Of a DNA stretch of 64,000 nt, positions 1 to 7,663 are shown in pieces. The stretch is from Acd1 sp049973945 (GTDB lineage: Archaea > Thermoproteota > Thermoprotei_A > Sulfolobales > Sulfolobaceae). A program made the translations under genes and the position numbers. The number at the start of each line of letters is the position of its first letter. Position 1 is the stretch's first letter. The notes under the pieces were generated by a model. That model made no database searches. It was not told where the DNA came from and worked only from the letters and a program-made list of their open reading frames with translations. Location of the stretch: assembly GCA_049973945.1 (NCBI GenBank), contig JBMFJH010000003.1:49517-113516 (forward strand), written 5' to 3'.

Positions 1-410
1 ACTCCCTCCTCCCTCAGTCTCTTGAGGACGGTGTAGTGTGACGAGTCGAAGCTGAGGAAGTCCATGTCGTTGTGTTCTTCGTCGTAGAGCAGGCTCCCCG
101 TGACTCCGACTTCGCCCGGGAAGAAGTCGAGGAACTTCCTCGCTGTTGGATCCTTGACTTCTGCCTCGAACGGGTCGAGGACTTCGGCCTCTTTTAAGGG
201 CACCATAGGGACGGGGTAGCCGATCACTTCGTCGTGCCTCAGAAGGTCTGGGAACCTCGCCCTGACCAGCGCGAGGGCGTCGGTTAACCTCTTTACCTTG
301 ATCCCCCCGCACTTCCTGGGCACAGCTACAGCAAACCCCTCGGGGTGCCTGCAGCCCTTGACCGCCCAAAAGCACCCCTTGTACTTCAGGAAGTAGCCCT
401 CGGCGATCAG
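1..410 (-). CDS. Nucleotidyltransferase-like protein, cut by left edge
   Basis: An uninterrupted frame runs off the left edge, leaving about 136 residues. The visible part carries GSLLYDEEHNDMDF, which fits the GS...DxD metal-binding signature of minimal nucleotidyltransferases, after a basic N-terminal region (KYKGCFWAVKGC). The substrate is unknown. The start is odd: an in-frame TGA lies at 417-419 and the first plausible initiation codon after it is CTG at 408-410; the next ordinary start (GTG) would remove about 31 residues that look conserved in character. It diverges from the FAD oxidoreductase starting at 421, so both promoters must lie inside the opposite gene. Confidence 0.55.
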   Translation of the reverse strand, partial: MIAEGYFLKYKGCFWAVKGCRHPEGFAVAVPRKCGGIKVKRLTDALALVRARFPDLLRHDEVIGYPVPMVPLKEAEVLDPFEAEVKDPTARKFLDFFPGEVGVTGSLLYDEEHNDMDFLSFDSSHYTVLKRLREEG

Positions 411-420
411 GTGAGGTCAC

Positions 421-1404
421 TTGAAGGTCGTTATAATCGGGAGCGGGGTATTTGGGTCTTCCCTGTATAGGCTACTGAAAGAGAGGGGAGTGGAGGCCTT
501 AGTCGTAGACAGCGGGGACAGGAAGTTCTACCCTACGCTGATCCATTCCCTGCTCTTGAAAGGGAAGGACGTGGACTTGGCGTTGGAATCGCTGAGGCTC
601 TACAGGAAGTGGGGCGTGAGGGCTTTCGAGTTCCCCTCCTACACTTTCGGCGTTAAGGACAAGAAACAAGCGGACTTCTGGTCTTCGAGGGGTCTCGACG
701 TTAGGGAGACGGAGTTCCTCGGATTCCCCGCGATAATGGGCAGGGGCACCGACAGGTTGGTGAGCATAAACGACCTGAGGAGCCCGGTGCCGAAAGTAAA
801 GGCGAGAGCTTTCCTTGAGGTCAGGGGATCCAAAGGTATAGTCAGGATCGACTCGCATGAGGTTCAGCCCGACCTGGTCTTCCTGACGGCCGGCGCGTGG
901 AACCCGTACTCCACCAACGCCTCTTTGCCTACCAGGTCGTACTACTGTTGGGCTTACGCCGTGACGACCACTTCCCCTCTGTTCGACAGGGTCTTCGTTT
1001 ACGACTACGAGCTCGGCTTTTACTCCAGGCCGTTGTTCGGTCTCGGCATGAGAGTCGCCATAGTCGGCGACGGAGAGTTCGTGGTCGCAAGACCGGGCGA
1101 GAAAGTCGAGCACAGCGTTAGGCCGTTGAAAGAGGTCAGGAAGAGGCTAGGGGAAGTCAGGCCGTTCTACAAGGGAGACGGCTACTGCGAAGGGACTAAG
1201 GACTTGAGGCCCGCCGTGGGGAGGGTCGCGGACAACGCCTACTGGGTGGGGGGGCTTAACGGCTACGGGGCTGAAATAGGCCCCGCCCTGGCCGAGATGG
1301 CGTTGGAGTTCGCCTTGAGGGGGGAGATCGACAAAGAGTACAGCGCGGAGAGGCTGAACGGAGTGAGGGACTTCGACTGGAGCAAGGAACCCCACGAGTT
1401 CTAG
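421..1404 (+). CDS. FAD-dependent oxidoreductase, DAO/glycine oxidase type
   Basis: The protein has 327 residues. It opens with an ADP-binding Rossmann motif, VVIIGSGVFG, at residues 3-12, and near the C terminus has GGLNGYGAEIGPALAEM, the second FAD contact usual in D-amino-acid oxidase, sarcosine oxidase and glycine oxidase relatives. Such enzymes oxidise amines or amino acids with O2 or another acceptor, but the substrate cannot be read from the sequence. There is no signal peptide, so it should be cytoplasmic. The start is TTG, placed exactly before the Rossmann strand. Its 3' end overlaps the convergent gene by 4 nt. Confidence 0.75.
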   Translation: MKVVIIGSGVFGSSLYRLLKERGVEALVVDSGDRKFYPTLIHSLLLKGKDVDLALESLRLYRKWGVRAFEFPSYTFGVKDKKQADFWSSRGLDVRETEFLGFPAIMGRGTDRLVSINDLRSPVPKVKARAFLEVRGSKGIVRIDSHEVQPDLVFLTAGAWNPYSTNASLPTRSYYCWAYAVTTTSPLFDRVFVYDYELGFYSRPLFGLGMRVAIVGDGEFVVARPGEKVEHSVRPLKEVRKRLGEVRPFYKGDGYCEGTKDLRPAVGRVADNAYWVGGLNGYGAEIGPALAEMALEFALRGEIDKEYSAERLNGVRDFDWSKEPHEF

Positions 1405-1844
1405 GACTTCATGACCTTCAGGTGCTCCTCGACCACCTGGTCTGGACTTAGTTCGTCCTCCTTCCTGAAGACCTCGAAGTGCCTCCTCTGCTTCTCGAGG
1501 CAGTTCCTGCACTCGTATATCGCGAACCCCCCGCCGAACTCCGGCTCGTAGCTGGCGAAGCCCTTGAGCCCCAAGTCCCTGACCAGCTTCTTATAGACCT
1601 CCTCCTTCGCGGTGGGAATTACCACGTAGCGCTCCATCTTCACGAACCAGGGAGTCAGCTTGGGGCTTTTCCCCCATTCCAGGATCACCGTGCCGATCCC
1701 CCAGAACTCGTCGATGTCGCTCACCTTGATCACCTTGATCGTCCCCTCCTCGTCAACGTAAACGCAGGCGTTCGGGTAGTCCTCGAAAACGCTCTCGTAG
1801 TAGTCCCAGTCCTTGGCTTTCCTGCCCATCAGCCAGGAAAGCAT
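1401..1844 (-). CDS. Hypothetical protein with a CxxC pair
   Basis: The protein has about 147 residues and no recognised family. It is acidic, alpha/beta in character, and contains YECRNCLEKQ near the C terminus, a single CxxC that could bind metal or form a disulfide. A longer reading starts at GTG 1877, but ATG 1844 is preferred because an A/T-rich TATA-like element (GCTAAATA on the minus strand) lies about 25 nt upstream, the distance expected for a leaderless archaeal mRNA. It converges on the FAD oxidoreductase and its upstream flank adjoins a candidate guide sRNA on the other strand. Confidence 0.6.
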   Translation of the reverse strand: MLSWLMGRKAKDWDYYESVFEDYPNACVYVDEEGTIKVIKVSDIDEFWGIGTVILEWGKSPKLTPWFVKMERYVVIPTAKEEVYKKLVRDLGLKGFASYEPEFGGGFAIYECRNCLEKQRRHFEVFRKEDELSPDQVVEEHLKVMKS

Positions 1845-1879
1845 ATTAAAGAATAAGGGTCGAGCTGTATTTAGCACTA

Positions 1880-1929
1880 GTGATGAAGTGACGGTTTTCC
1901 GAGCGGTGAAGAGCGCTTCCCTGACTGAT
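1880..1929 (+). ncRNA. Candidate C/D box guide sRNA
   Basis: C box GTGATGA ends at 1886. It is followed by a 12-nt guide (1887-1898), a D'-like CCGA, a 4-nt spacer, a C'-like TGAAGA (1907-1912), a second 12-nt guide (1913-1924) and D box CTGA (1925-1928). The 12/4/4/6/12 spacing matches archaeal C/D sRNAs exactly and is shared by the element at 57193. It fills the gap between two minus-strand genes, antisense to any read-through transcript. No rRNA target was recognised. A second CTGA just upstream (1921-1924) makes the D assignment slightly ambiguous. Confidence 0.55.
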
Positions 1930-2588
1930 TAAAGCCTCGCGAACGCCAGGAGGAACGCGAAAGTCCCGAAGGTCACGCTAAGGTTGTCGTCGACCAGGTT
2001 CAGCACCTCCAGAACTGTCGCGAGTACTCCAGCGAGGAGCCCTACCGGTCCGAAGTAGTAATAACCGATGATCGCGCTGACCACCAGCATCCCGACGCTG
2101 CCCCAAAAGCCCTTGACCCTCCTCTTGTAGACGTAGTTCCTTATTATGCCCGTCACCCCGTCGCCGAAGGACATGAAGTAGATGGGGACTAACGCTATGT
2201 AGATGTCGTGGGTGTGCCAGTAGTCGGGCTCGATCAGCCACATCAATAACAAGACCGTCCCGTAAGAGAACGTGTAATAGACCTCCCCGAGGCTGTCCCT
2301 CTCCATGAACCAGTTCATTTCCTTCCTCTTAACCCTCAAGACTAGCAGGTAAGCCGTCAGTAAGTACGACACGACGATCAGCACGAAGGGCGAGCTGAAG
2401 ACGAAGGGGGCTAAGACGGCGACCAGCCCTCCCCCGACTATGTGGATTACCTTCCTCGACACGTAAATCGAGGTTAACCTGGCGACCCACTTGCTCAGCT
2501 TGAGCACCACGAACGCGACCCAAGCCGTCAGTACTGCCCCCCAAAGGACGTCGCTCAGGGTCGCTATCAAGTCGAAGCGAGTTAACAA
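1929..2588 (-). CDS. Dolichol kinase / CTP transferase-like membrane protein
   Basis: The protein has 219 residues and about seven hydrophobic segments. It carries MSFGDGVTGIIRNYVYKRR and, near the end, EVLNLVDDNLSV. These match the conserved pattern of the SEC59/DGK1/VTE5 family of CTP-dependent lipid kinases and phosphatidate cytidylyltransferases (FGD...G followed by a conserved acidic motif). In archaea such a protein would phosphorylate dolichol or another isoprenoid alcohol in the membrane, which fits the isoprenoid lipids of the group; that specific role is inferred. The start is TTG, and a later start cannot be excluded. Confidence 0.65.
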   Translation of the reverse strand: MLTRFDLIATLSDVLWGAVLTAWVAFVVLKLSKWVARLTSIYVSRKVIHIVGGGLVAVLAPFVFSSPFVLIVVSYLLTAYLLVLRVKRKEMNWFMERDSLGEVYYTFSYGTVLLLMWLIEPDYWHTHDIYIALVPIYFMSFGDGVTGIIRNYVYKRRVKGFWGSVGMLVVSAIIGYYYFGPVGLLAGVLATVLEVLNLVDDNLSVTFGTFAFLLAFARL

Positions 2589-2633
2589 GGCGGATTAATA
2601 TGGTTCCTAGATTGAACTCACCTCGGTAATACC

Positions 2634-3182
2634 TTGAAAGTGGTAAGAATCAGGGGGAGGAAGGGAGACGCATTCATGGTCAAGCACGGAGGGGTCTTCC
2701 TGGTCGACGGGGAGGTAGACGTGGAGTCCTTGGCCCCGAAGAGCTTGCTCGAGAGGGCGAAGACCTTGATGAGGGAGACGGGCGTCGAGATAGACCCTAC
2801 GCCCTACGCGATTGACGGCGAGATGGGGTTAAGGAAGCTCATGGGGCTGGTCTTCGAGGAGTTCGTCTATAGGATCCTGACCCAGAACTTCGGCAGGGTC
2901 GAGAGGAACAAGAAGTCCCTCGAGCCCATAGGGAGAATCGCAGGGAGGAGGGTTCACGCCTACCCCGACTTCGTAGTTGAGGGGAAGGTAGCGGTCGAGG
3001 CCAAGGTGGGCGAGTGCTACCCCGACCAAGTTTACGAGTACTCTAGAGTCTTCGGTATAGGGGCTGTAGTCTTCCCTCACTCTGGCTTCTGCAGGGTTCC
3101 GAAAGGTTGGCGGTCGATCCCCTGGTTGGTTAAGGATCCGAAACCGTTGGTCGAGTTCGTGAGTAGGGCCATCGGACAGTAA
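2634..3182 (+). CDS. PD-(D/E)XK nuclease-like protein
   Basis: The protein has 182 residues. In its second half it shows YPDFVVEGKVAVEAKVG: Asp112 in a PD dipeptide, then Glu122-x-Lys124 after a short strand. This is the core of the PD-(D/E)XK nuclease fold, and an acidic helix (FEEFVYRIL, around 74-82) sits upstream where the fold usually places a further acidic residue. It may therefore be a DNA nuclease or a restriction-endonuclease-like protein; no partner gene is adjacent. The start is TTG. It diverges from the dolichol-kinase-like gene with a 45-nt gap. Confidence 0.5.
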   Translation: MKVVRIRGRKGDAFMVKHGGVFLVDGEVDVESLAPKSLLERAKTLMRETGVEIDPTPYAIDGEMGLRKLMGLVFEEFVYRILTQNFGRVERNKKSLEPIGRIAGRRVHAYPDFVVEGKVAVEAKVGECYPDQVYEYSRVFGIGAVVFPHSGFCRVPKGWRSIPWLVKDPKPLVEFVSRAIGQ

Positions 3183-3497
3183 ACCGCTCGGATTTGAAGT
3201 GCCTTACGATTGACGTCCTCTGTCCGATCAACGCTATGGCTCTCAGCCGAATTTCCCTTAGCGGAGTTCGCATCACTTTAGGGTTGCTCCCTCGCCGAAC
3301 AGACGGCGCTGAACCCCTTAGCAGGCGGTTCAGGTCGCCCTCGCCCGACAGCGAGTTCCCAACGGGGAGAACGATCGATCGCCAGGCTTGAGACGTCTTA
3401 AAGCCTTCAGGCTGGCCTTCTATGGCCTTTAATTTACTTGGTTAAGTAAAAACAAACAACCTTTTAATGGCAGAGGATTTACTCAACCGCGGTAAAA
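3183..3497. other. Gene-free stretch with a hairpin and the purT promoter
   Basis: No convincing gene lies in these 315 nt; a 65-codon open frame here has no protein-like character. The segment is GC-rich up to about 3400 and holds an inverted repeat, CTGAACC at 3309-3315 and GGTTCAG at 3327-3333, with further flanking complementarity. This could be a structured RNA of unknown type. After about 3420 the sequence becomes A/T-rich and carries the purT promoter. I could not match it to SRP RNA, RNase P RNA or a tRNA. Confidence 0.4.
3459..3468 (+). promoter_or_regulatory. TATA box of purT
   Basis: The sequence CCTTTTAATG lies about 30-38 nt before the ATG at 3498, inside an otherwise A/T-rich run. 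The spacing fits an archaeal TATA box with a very short or absent leader. Confidence 0.45.
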
Positions 3498-4694
3498 ATG
3501 CACCTGACTACTCCCTTATTCAAAGGGGCGAGGAAGCTCCTCTGGTTAGGCTCGGGCGAGCTCGGTAAGGAAATGGTGATCGAGGCGCAGAGGTTGGGCG
3601 TCGAAACTATCGCGGTGGACAGGTACGACAACGCCCCCGCCATGCAGGTGGCCCACAGGAAGTACGTCATAGACATGATTGACAGGGACGCCGTGATAGC
3701 CGTGGTGAAGAGGGAGGAGCCAGACGCGATAATCGCGGAGATAGAGGCCATTAACACCTCAGCCCTGGAGGAGCTCGAGTCCAACGGCTTCAGGGTCGTG
3801 CCCAACGCCAAGGCGGTTAAGATAGCCATGAACAGGATAGAGCTCAGGAGGTTCGCCGCGGAGCAGGTGAAGGTCCCGACTACCCTCTACGCTTTCGCCG
3901 AGACCCCAGAGGAGGTGAAGAAGGCGTGCAAGGATCTAGGCTACCCCTGCCTCATCAAGCCGGAGATGAGCTCAAGCGGTCACGGTCACACTCTGGTGAC
4001 AAAGGAGTCGGAGGTCGAGGAGAAGTTTAGGGAGGCCATAGCGCACGCTAGGGGGAAGAGCAGGAGGGTCATAGTGGAGGAATACCTGAAGGTTGACACT
4101 GAGCTCACAGTGCTGACCTACCGTTACCCCAACGAGGGAGGGAGCCCCGTGACGAGGGTCATCGAGCCGATCGAGCACCAGAGGCCCGCCGGGGTTTACC
4201 ACTACATCGAGTCCTGGCACCCCTCGACGGTCAGCGACGAGGTCAAGTCCAGGGCAGTAGAGTACGCCAGGAAGGTAGTGGACGCGTTGGGCGGTTTCGG
4301 CATTTTTGGAGTGGAGATCCTCGTCAGCGGGAACAGGGTCCTGTTCAGCGAGGTGGCCCCGAGGCCACACGACACCGGGCTTGTAACCCTCGCGAGCACC
4401 GACATATCCGAGTTCGAGGTACACGTGAGGAGCGCCCTGGGACTCCCGACCCCTGAGGTGAAGGTCTTAACCCCTGCCGCTTCCCACGTGATTCTAGCCC
4501 CATCGGCGAAGTGGGCCCCCAAGTTCGAGAACGTGGACAAGGCCTTAGCCATCCCAGGAGTCAAGCTCAGGATCTTCGGCAAGCCCTACTCCTACCCTGA
4601 GAGGAGGATGGGGGTAATCCTGGCGACTGGATCTACGGTAGCTGAGGCGAGGGAGAAGGCCAGGAAGGCAGCTTCCTTAATCCTCGTCAGTTAA
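3498..4694 (+). CDS. purT: Formate-dependent GAR transformylase PurT
   Basis: The protein has 398 residues, the usual length of PurT. The enzyme uses formate and ATP to formylate glycinamide ribonucleotide in purine synthesis, and belongs to the ATP-grasp superfamily. Visible hallmarks are the N-terminal LWLGSGELGKEMVIEAQRLG, the ATP-grasp region KPEMSSSGHGHT, the EEYLKVDTELTV strand, and the metal/ATP site FSEVAPRPHDTG. It is a single gene with its own promoter and overlaps the convergent deacetylase gene by 4 nt. Confidence 0.92.
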   Translation: MHLTTPLFKGARKLLWLGSGELGKEMVIEAQRLGVETIAVDRYDNAPAMQVAHRKYVIDMIDRDAVIAVVKREEPDAIIAEIEAINTSALEELESNGFRVVPNAKAVKIAMNRIELRRFAAEQVKVPTTLYAFAETPEEVKKACKDLGYPCLIKPEMSSSGHGHTLVTKESEVEEKFREAIAHARGKSRRVIVEEYLKVDTELTVLTYRYPNEGGSPVTRVIEPIEHQRPAGVYHYIESWHPSTVSDEVKSRAVEYARKVVDALGGFGIFGVEILVSGNRVLFSEVAPRPHDTGLVTLASTDISEFEVHVRSALGLPTPEVKVLTPAASHVILAPSAKWAPKFENVDKALAIPGVKLRIFGKPYSYPERRMGVILATGSTVAEAREKARKAASLILVS

Positions 4695-5740
4695 AGGGAG
4701 TGGAGCTTTTTCAACTCCTCTATCACCCTAAGCACCTTATCCTTAACGTGGGGCCTCGAGGCCATCATGCAACAGTCGTGTAAGTCCTCGAAGTCCAGCG
4801 GATTGAGGTTAGCTATTTCTGATATTACCGTGGCCCAAACCCTGGCCGTGGACTCGTAACTGTAGCCCCCTGCCCCAGTCATAATCAGCCTGCCGTTGGC
4901 GAGCTCATGCGCAAGGCTGTGAACCCTCTTAGCGATTTCAAGGTAGCCGAGAGTGGTGAGCTTCAGCTCCACGAGGGGGTCATCGAAGTGTGAGTCCCCT
5001 CCCACCACGAAGATTATGAGGTTCGGCTTGAACTGTCTGACCTTAGGAACCACAACCTCGTCGAAGGCCTTTATGTAGAGGTCGTCGCCGGTTCCAGGAG
5101 GGAGGGGCACGTTAAGGGTGTAGCCCTCCCCTTCGCCGACCCCTATCTCGTCGTAGTTCCCCGTGCCGGGGAAGAAGTTTGGGTGGTACATGTGCAGGGA
5201 GACCTTCAGCACGCTGGGGTCGTCGTAGAGAAGGAACTGGGTTCCGTCGCCGTGGTGGCCGTCTATGTCGATCACCGCGACCCTCCCGTACTTCTTTTCC
5301 GCAAGCTTCGCAGTTAGCGCGACGTCGTTGAAGACGCAGAATCCCGAAGCGGCATCCCTCTTAGCGTGGTGGAACCCTCCACCAACGTTCACTGCGTGGT
5401 CGTACTTGTCGAGTAGATTGAGGGCAGTCACAGTGCCGCTGACCCTCACCAGGGCCGCCTCGTAAATGCCAGGGAAGGCCGGGGTGTCGAAGTCGTCGAG
5501 CATGCCTCGCCCTTTCCGGCTCATCTCCTTCACGAATTCTATGTACTCCTTGGAGTGGACGACCTGCAGCGTCGACTCGTCTATCAGCTCCGGCTCGACC
5601 AGGTCTATCTCGTGGAAGGCTCCCTTGGTCTCCAGTATCTTCCTCGTCATGCTCTCCCTGAGGGACTTGAACGGGTGGTCGCCGGGGAAGCTGTACTTCA
5701 GGAACTCGTCGCTCCACACGAAGGCCGTCTCGTGAGACAA
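4691..5740 (-). CDS. Histone deacetylase / acetoin utilization family protein
   Basis: The protein belongs to the arginase/deacetylase superfamily. Catalytic features are present in order: GGGFHHAKRD (paired His), DIDGHHGDGTQ (zinc ligands Asp and His), GGDSHFDDPL (third ligand Asp) and GAGGYSYES (catalytic Tyr). It therefore should be an active zinc amidohydrolase, acting on acetyl-lysine, acetyl-CoA-derived or polyamine substrates; the substrate is unknown. The TTG at 5740 is preferred, since a TAATTAA element lies about 28-34 nt upstream and the family N terminus begins here (TAFVWSDEF). A longer reading begins at TTG 5791. Confidence 0.82.
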   Translation of the reverse strand: MSHETAFVWSDEFLKYSFPGDHPFKSLRESMTRKILETKGAFHEIDLVEPELIDESTLQVVHSKEYIEFVKEMSRKGRGMLDDFDTPAFPGIYEAALVRVSGTVTALNLLDKYDHAVNVGGGFHHAKRDAASGFCVFNDVALTAKLAEKKYGRVAVIDIDGHHGDGTQFLLYDDPSVLKVSLHMYHPNFFPGTGNYDEIGVGEGEGYTLNVPLPPGTGDDLYIKAFDEVVVPKVRQFKPNLIIFVVGGDSHFDDPLVELKLTTLGYLEIAKRVHSLAHELANGRLIMTGAGGYSYESTARVWATVISEIANLNPLDFEDLHDCCMMASRPHVKDKVLRVIEELKKLHSL

Positions 5741-5805
5741 CTGTCCTCGGGAATCCTTCCGATCGGAGTTAATTACTTCATAGTCTACCAAGTCGTAAGG
5801 GGACT

Positions 5806-6900
5806 TTGCCGAAAGCCGAAAAAATCATGAAGGAGCCCAGGAGTCTCGTCAGGGAGAGCGAATCTCTCCTGGAGGCCTTAAGGGTCGCTTCGAGGGAGAA
5901 CTTGACTAAAGTCCTCGTCGTGAGCGAAGACTCTACACTCTTCGGCTACCTCGACCTCGAGTCCCTCGTGAGGACGTTCATCGACCCTGAGGCCGAGGTG
6001 AGGCAGTACGCCAGAAAAGCGAAGAGGCTTGGAATAGGGAAGGACTCAGACGCGTTCGACGCCCTAAGGATCCTTCATAAGTTCGGTCTGGGAGTCGCAC
6101 CTCTCGTTGATAACGGGAGAGTAGTCGGTGAGGTCAGGAGGCTCGACGTGATCAGGTCTGTCCTGGCGGAAACGGCCGCGACTCCGGCCAACGAAGCGCT
6201 GACGGGACTAGCGAGGGACAACGTAGCTGTCGTAGCTCCGGACGACACGCTGGTCAGGGCCCGCCTTCTGATGGCCGTTAACGGCATCTCCGCCATACCT
6301 GTAGTGAAGAACGATAGTTTAGTGGGCGTCGTTAGGCTCAACGACCTTCTACTAAAACTGTACGAAAGTTTCAGCAGAGGCTACGACGCTCACGTAGTGA
6401 ACGGGGCAATCAGCGAGAAGGGTTTGATGAGAGAAGCTTACACTGCTAGCGTCAGGTCGACGCTGTACGAGGTCGTTGCGAAGGAAGGCTTCGCCGTGGC
6501 CTGCAGAGCCTTCTTTGAGTCGAACGGCATCAAGGTCTTAACGGCGGGTGACATCATTAGGAAACTGGCCCGGGAGCTCGGGGTGAGCGAGGGCATCGTG
6601 CTTACCAGTTTTGCGAACTTCAGCCCAGACCTGACGGAGAGCTTACGCGACCTCGCGCGAACATACGCGGAGAGGCTCAGACGTTTCGCGGGGGTGGACG
6701 ATCTAACCGTGGACTTAAAGCGAGAGAGGTTTTACTCCGTGAAGATCAGGGCTAGAACCGCCAGAGAAGAGGACGTAGAAACGGAAGCTTCAGAGAGGGA
6801 TCCCCTCAAGGCGTTGAAGCTGGCCTTCGAACGCCTCGAAGACAAACTGAAGAATTTGAAGGAAATAAAAACTAGAGAACCTAATTCATCAAAGGGTTGA
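5806..6900 (+). CDS. CBS-domain protein with C-terminal HPF-like ribosome-binding domain
   Basis: The protein has 364 residues. Four CBS-like motifs can be read: about 9-58, 75-120, 132-185 (the clearest, ending in VVRLNDLLLKL) and a degenerate 206-254 (LTAGDIIRKL). Residues about 262-353 follow the beta-alpha-beta-beta-beta-alpha pattern of ribosome hibernation promoting factor: SFANFSPDLTESLRDLA, a VDDLTVDL strand, FYSVKIRARTA, then ERDPLKALKLAFERLEDKLK. CBS pairs usually bind adenine nucleotides, so an energy-gated ribosome dormancy factor is inferred. The start may be TTG 5806 or ATG 5827. It is first in an operon with the next two genes and shares a divergent A/T-rich promoter region. 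Confidence 0.7.
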   Translation: MPKAEKIMKEPRSLVRESESLLEALRVASRENLTKVLVVSEDSTLFGYLDLESLVRTFIDPEAEVRQYARKAKRLGIGKDSDAFDALRILHKFGLGVAPLVDNGRVVGEVRRLDVIRSVLAETAATPANEALTGLARDNVAVVAPDDTLVRARLLMAVNGISAIPVVKNDSLVGVVRLNDLLLKLYESFSRGYDAHVVNGAISEKGLMREAYTASVRSTLYEVVAKEGFAVACRAFFESNGIKVLTAGDIIRKLARELGVSEGIVLTSFANFSPDLTESLRDLARTYAERLRRFAGVDDLTVDLKRERFYSVKIRARTAREEDVETEASERDPLKALKLAFERLEDKLKNLKEIKTREPNSSKG

Positions 6901-7616
6901 AGCTAGGGATCGTCCAAGCCGGTTCGGTTCAGTCGGCCCTTCAGCTCACGGAGAGAGCCCTGAAAGGAGGGGCCAGGGTTGTTCTTCTACCTAAGGATTG
7001 GACTGTCTCAATTGACTTAGTTCCGGTCAGTGAGTTCCAAAAGCTCGCGAAGCTATTCACGGCCCACGTGGTGATTGGGGCCGTGTTCGACGGCGTGTCC
7101 ATAGTGTCGCCCATTATTACACCCGACGGTAACGTGGTCGGGCTCTCGAAGAAGATTTACGTCAGCGACAAGTCGGTCTTGCCAGGGACTGAGCTGGTAG
7201 CGTTCAAGTCGATGGGCAACAAGTTCGGGATCCTGATCGACGACGACCTCCTGTACTCCGAGCTAGTCCTCGCTTACCTAAAGAGCAACGTCGACGTGGT
7301 GCTCGTGCCGTCCTCGGTGCCCGCGTCTACGCTAGACTGGTGGAAAGGCCTGCTTAAGGCAAGGGCCATTGAAACGAGGATGACGTTCGTGAACGCCAAC
7401 CTTTTCGTACCACCCAAAGGTGGCGGGAGATCCTCCATCGCGGAGCCGACGGTCGCCTCAGGCAAGAGCGACGCCGCGTTGATCGAGATCCTGGGGGAGG
7501 AGGAGGGATATGCGGTAATTGAAGTCGACACCAACAGAACCCTACAGCTCAGGGCCCTCAGGATGTCGGAGTACAGGGAAGTGGGGGTTAGGTTTCTGGA
7601 CGATCAGTCCCGGTAG
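6897..7616 (+). CDS. Nitrilase-superfamily protein lacking the catalytic residues
   Basis: The protein has 239 residues with the carbon-nitrogen hydrolase layout. Of the Glu-Lys-Cys triad, only the Lys is kept (LSKKIYVSD, residue 85 or 86). The Glu position in VVLLPKDWTVS is Lys33, and the Cys position in GILIDDDLLYSE is Asp115. The fold seems intact, including the VDVVLVPSS strand and the KARAIETRMTFVNAN helix-strand. It is therefore most likely a non-enzymatic ligand-binding or scaffolding homologue. The TTG start overlaps the CBS-HPF stop by 4 nt (TTGA), which suggests translational coupling and a shared function. Confidence 0.7.
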   Translation: MKLGIVQAGSVQSALQLTERALKGGARVVLLPKDWTVSIDLVPVSEFQKLAKLFTAHVVIGAVFDGVSIVSPIITPDGNVVGLSKKIYVSDKSVLPGTELVAFKSMGNKFGILIDDDLLYSELVLAYLKSNVDVVLVPSSVPASTLDWWKGLLKARAIETRMTFVNANLFVPPKGGGRSSIAEPTVASGKSDAALIEILGEEEGYAVIEVDTNRTLQLRALRMSEYREVGVRFLDDQSR

Positions 7617-7663
7617 ATGCGTTCACCGCATCACCTAAGGGCGTGCTCATCACCCGCTAGAAG

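Noticed and set aside
3327..3342. GGTTCAGGTC resembling a tRNA T loop
   Set aside because: The stem pairing gives an 8-nt loop and no acceptor, D or anticodon arms can be drawn around it.
3194..3391. 65-codon plus-strand frame in the gene-free stretch
   Set aside because: Its composition (Arg, Ser and Pro rich, no hydrophobic core) looks like translated non-coding DNA, and no promoter or partner supports it.
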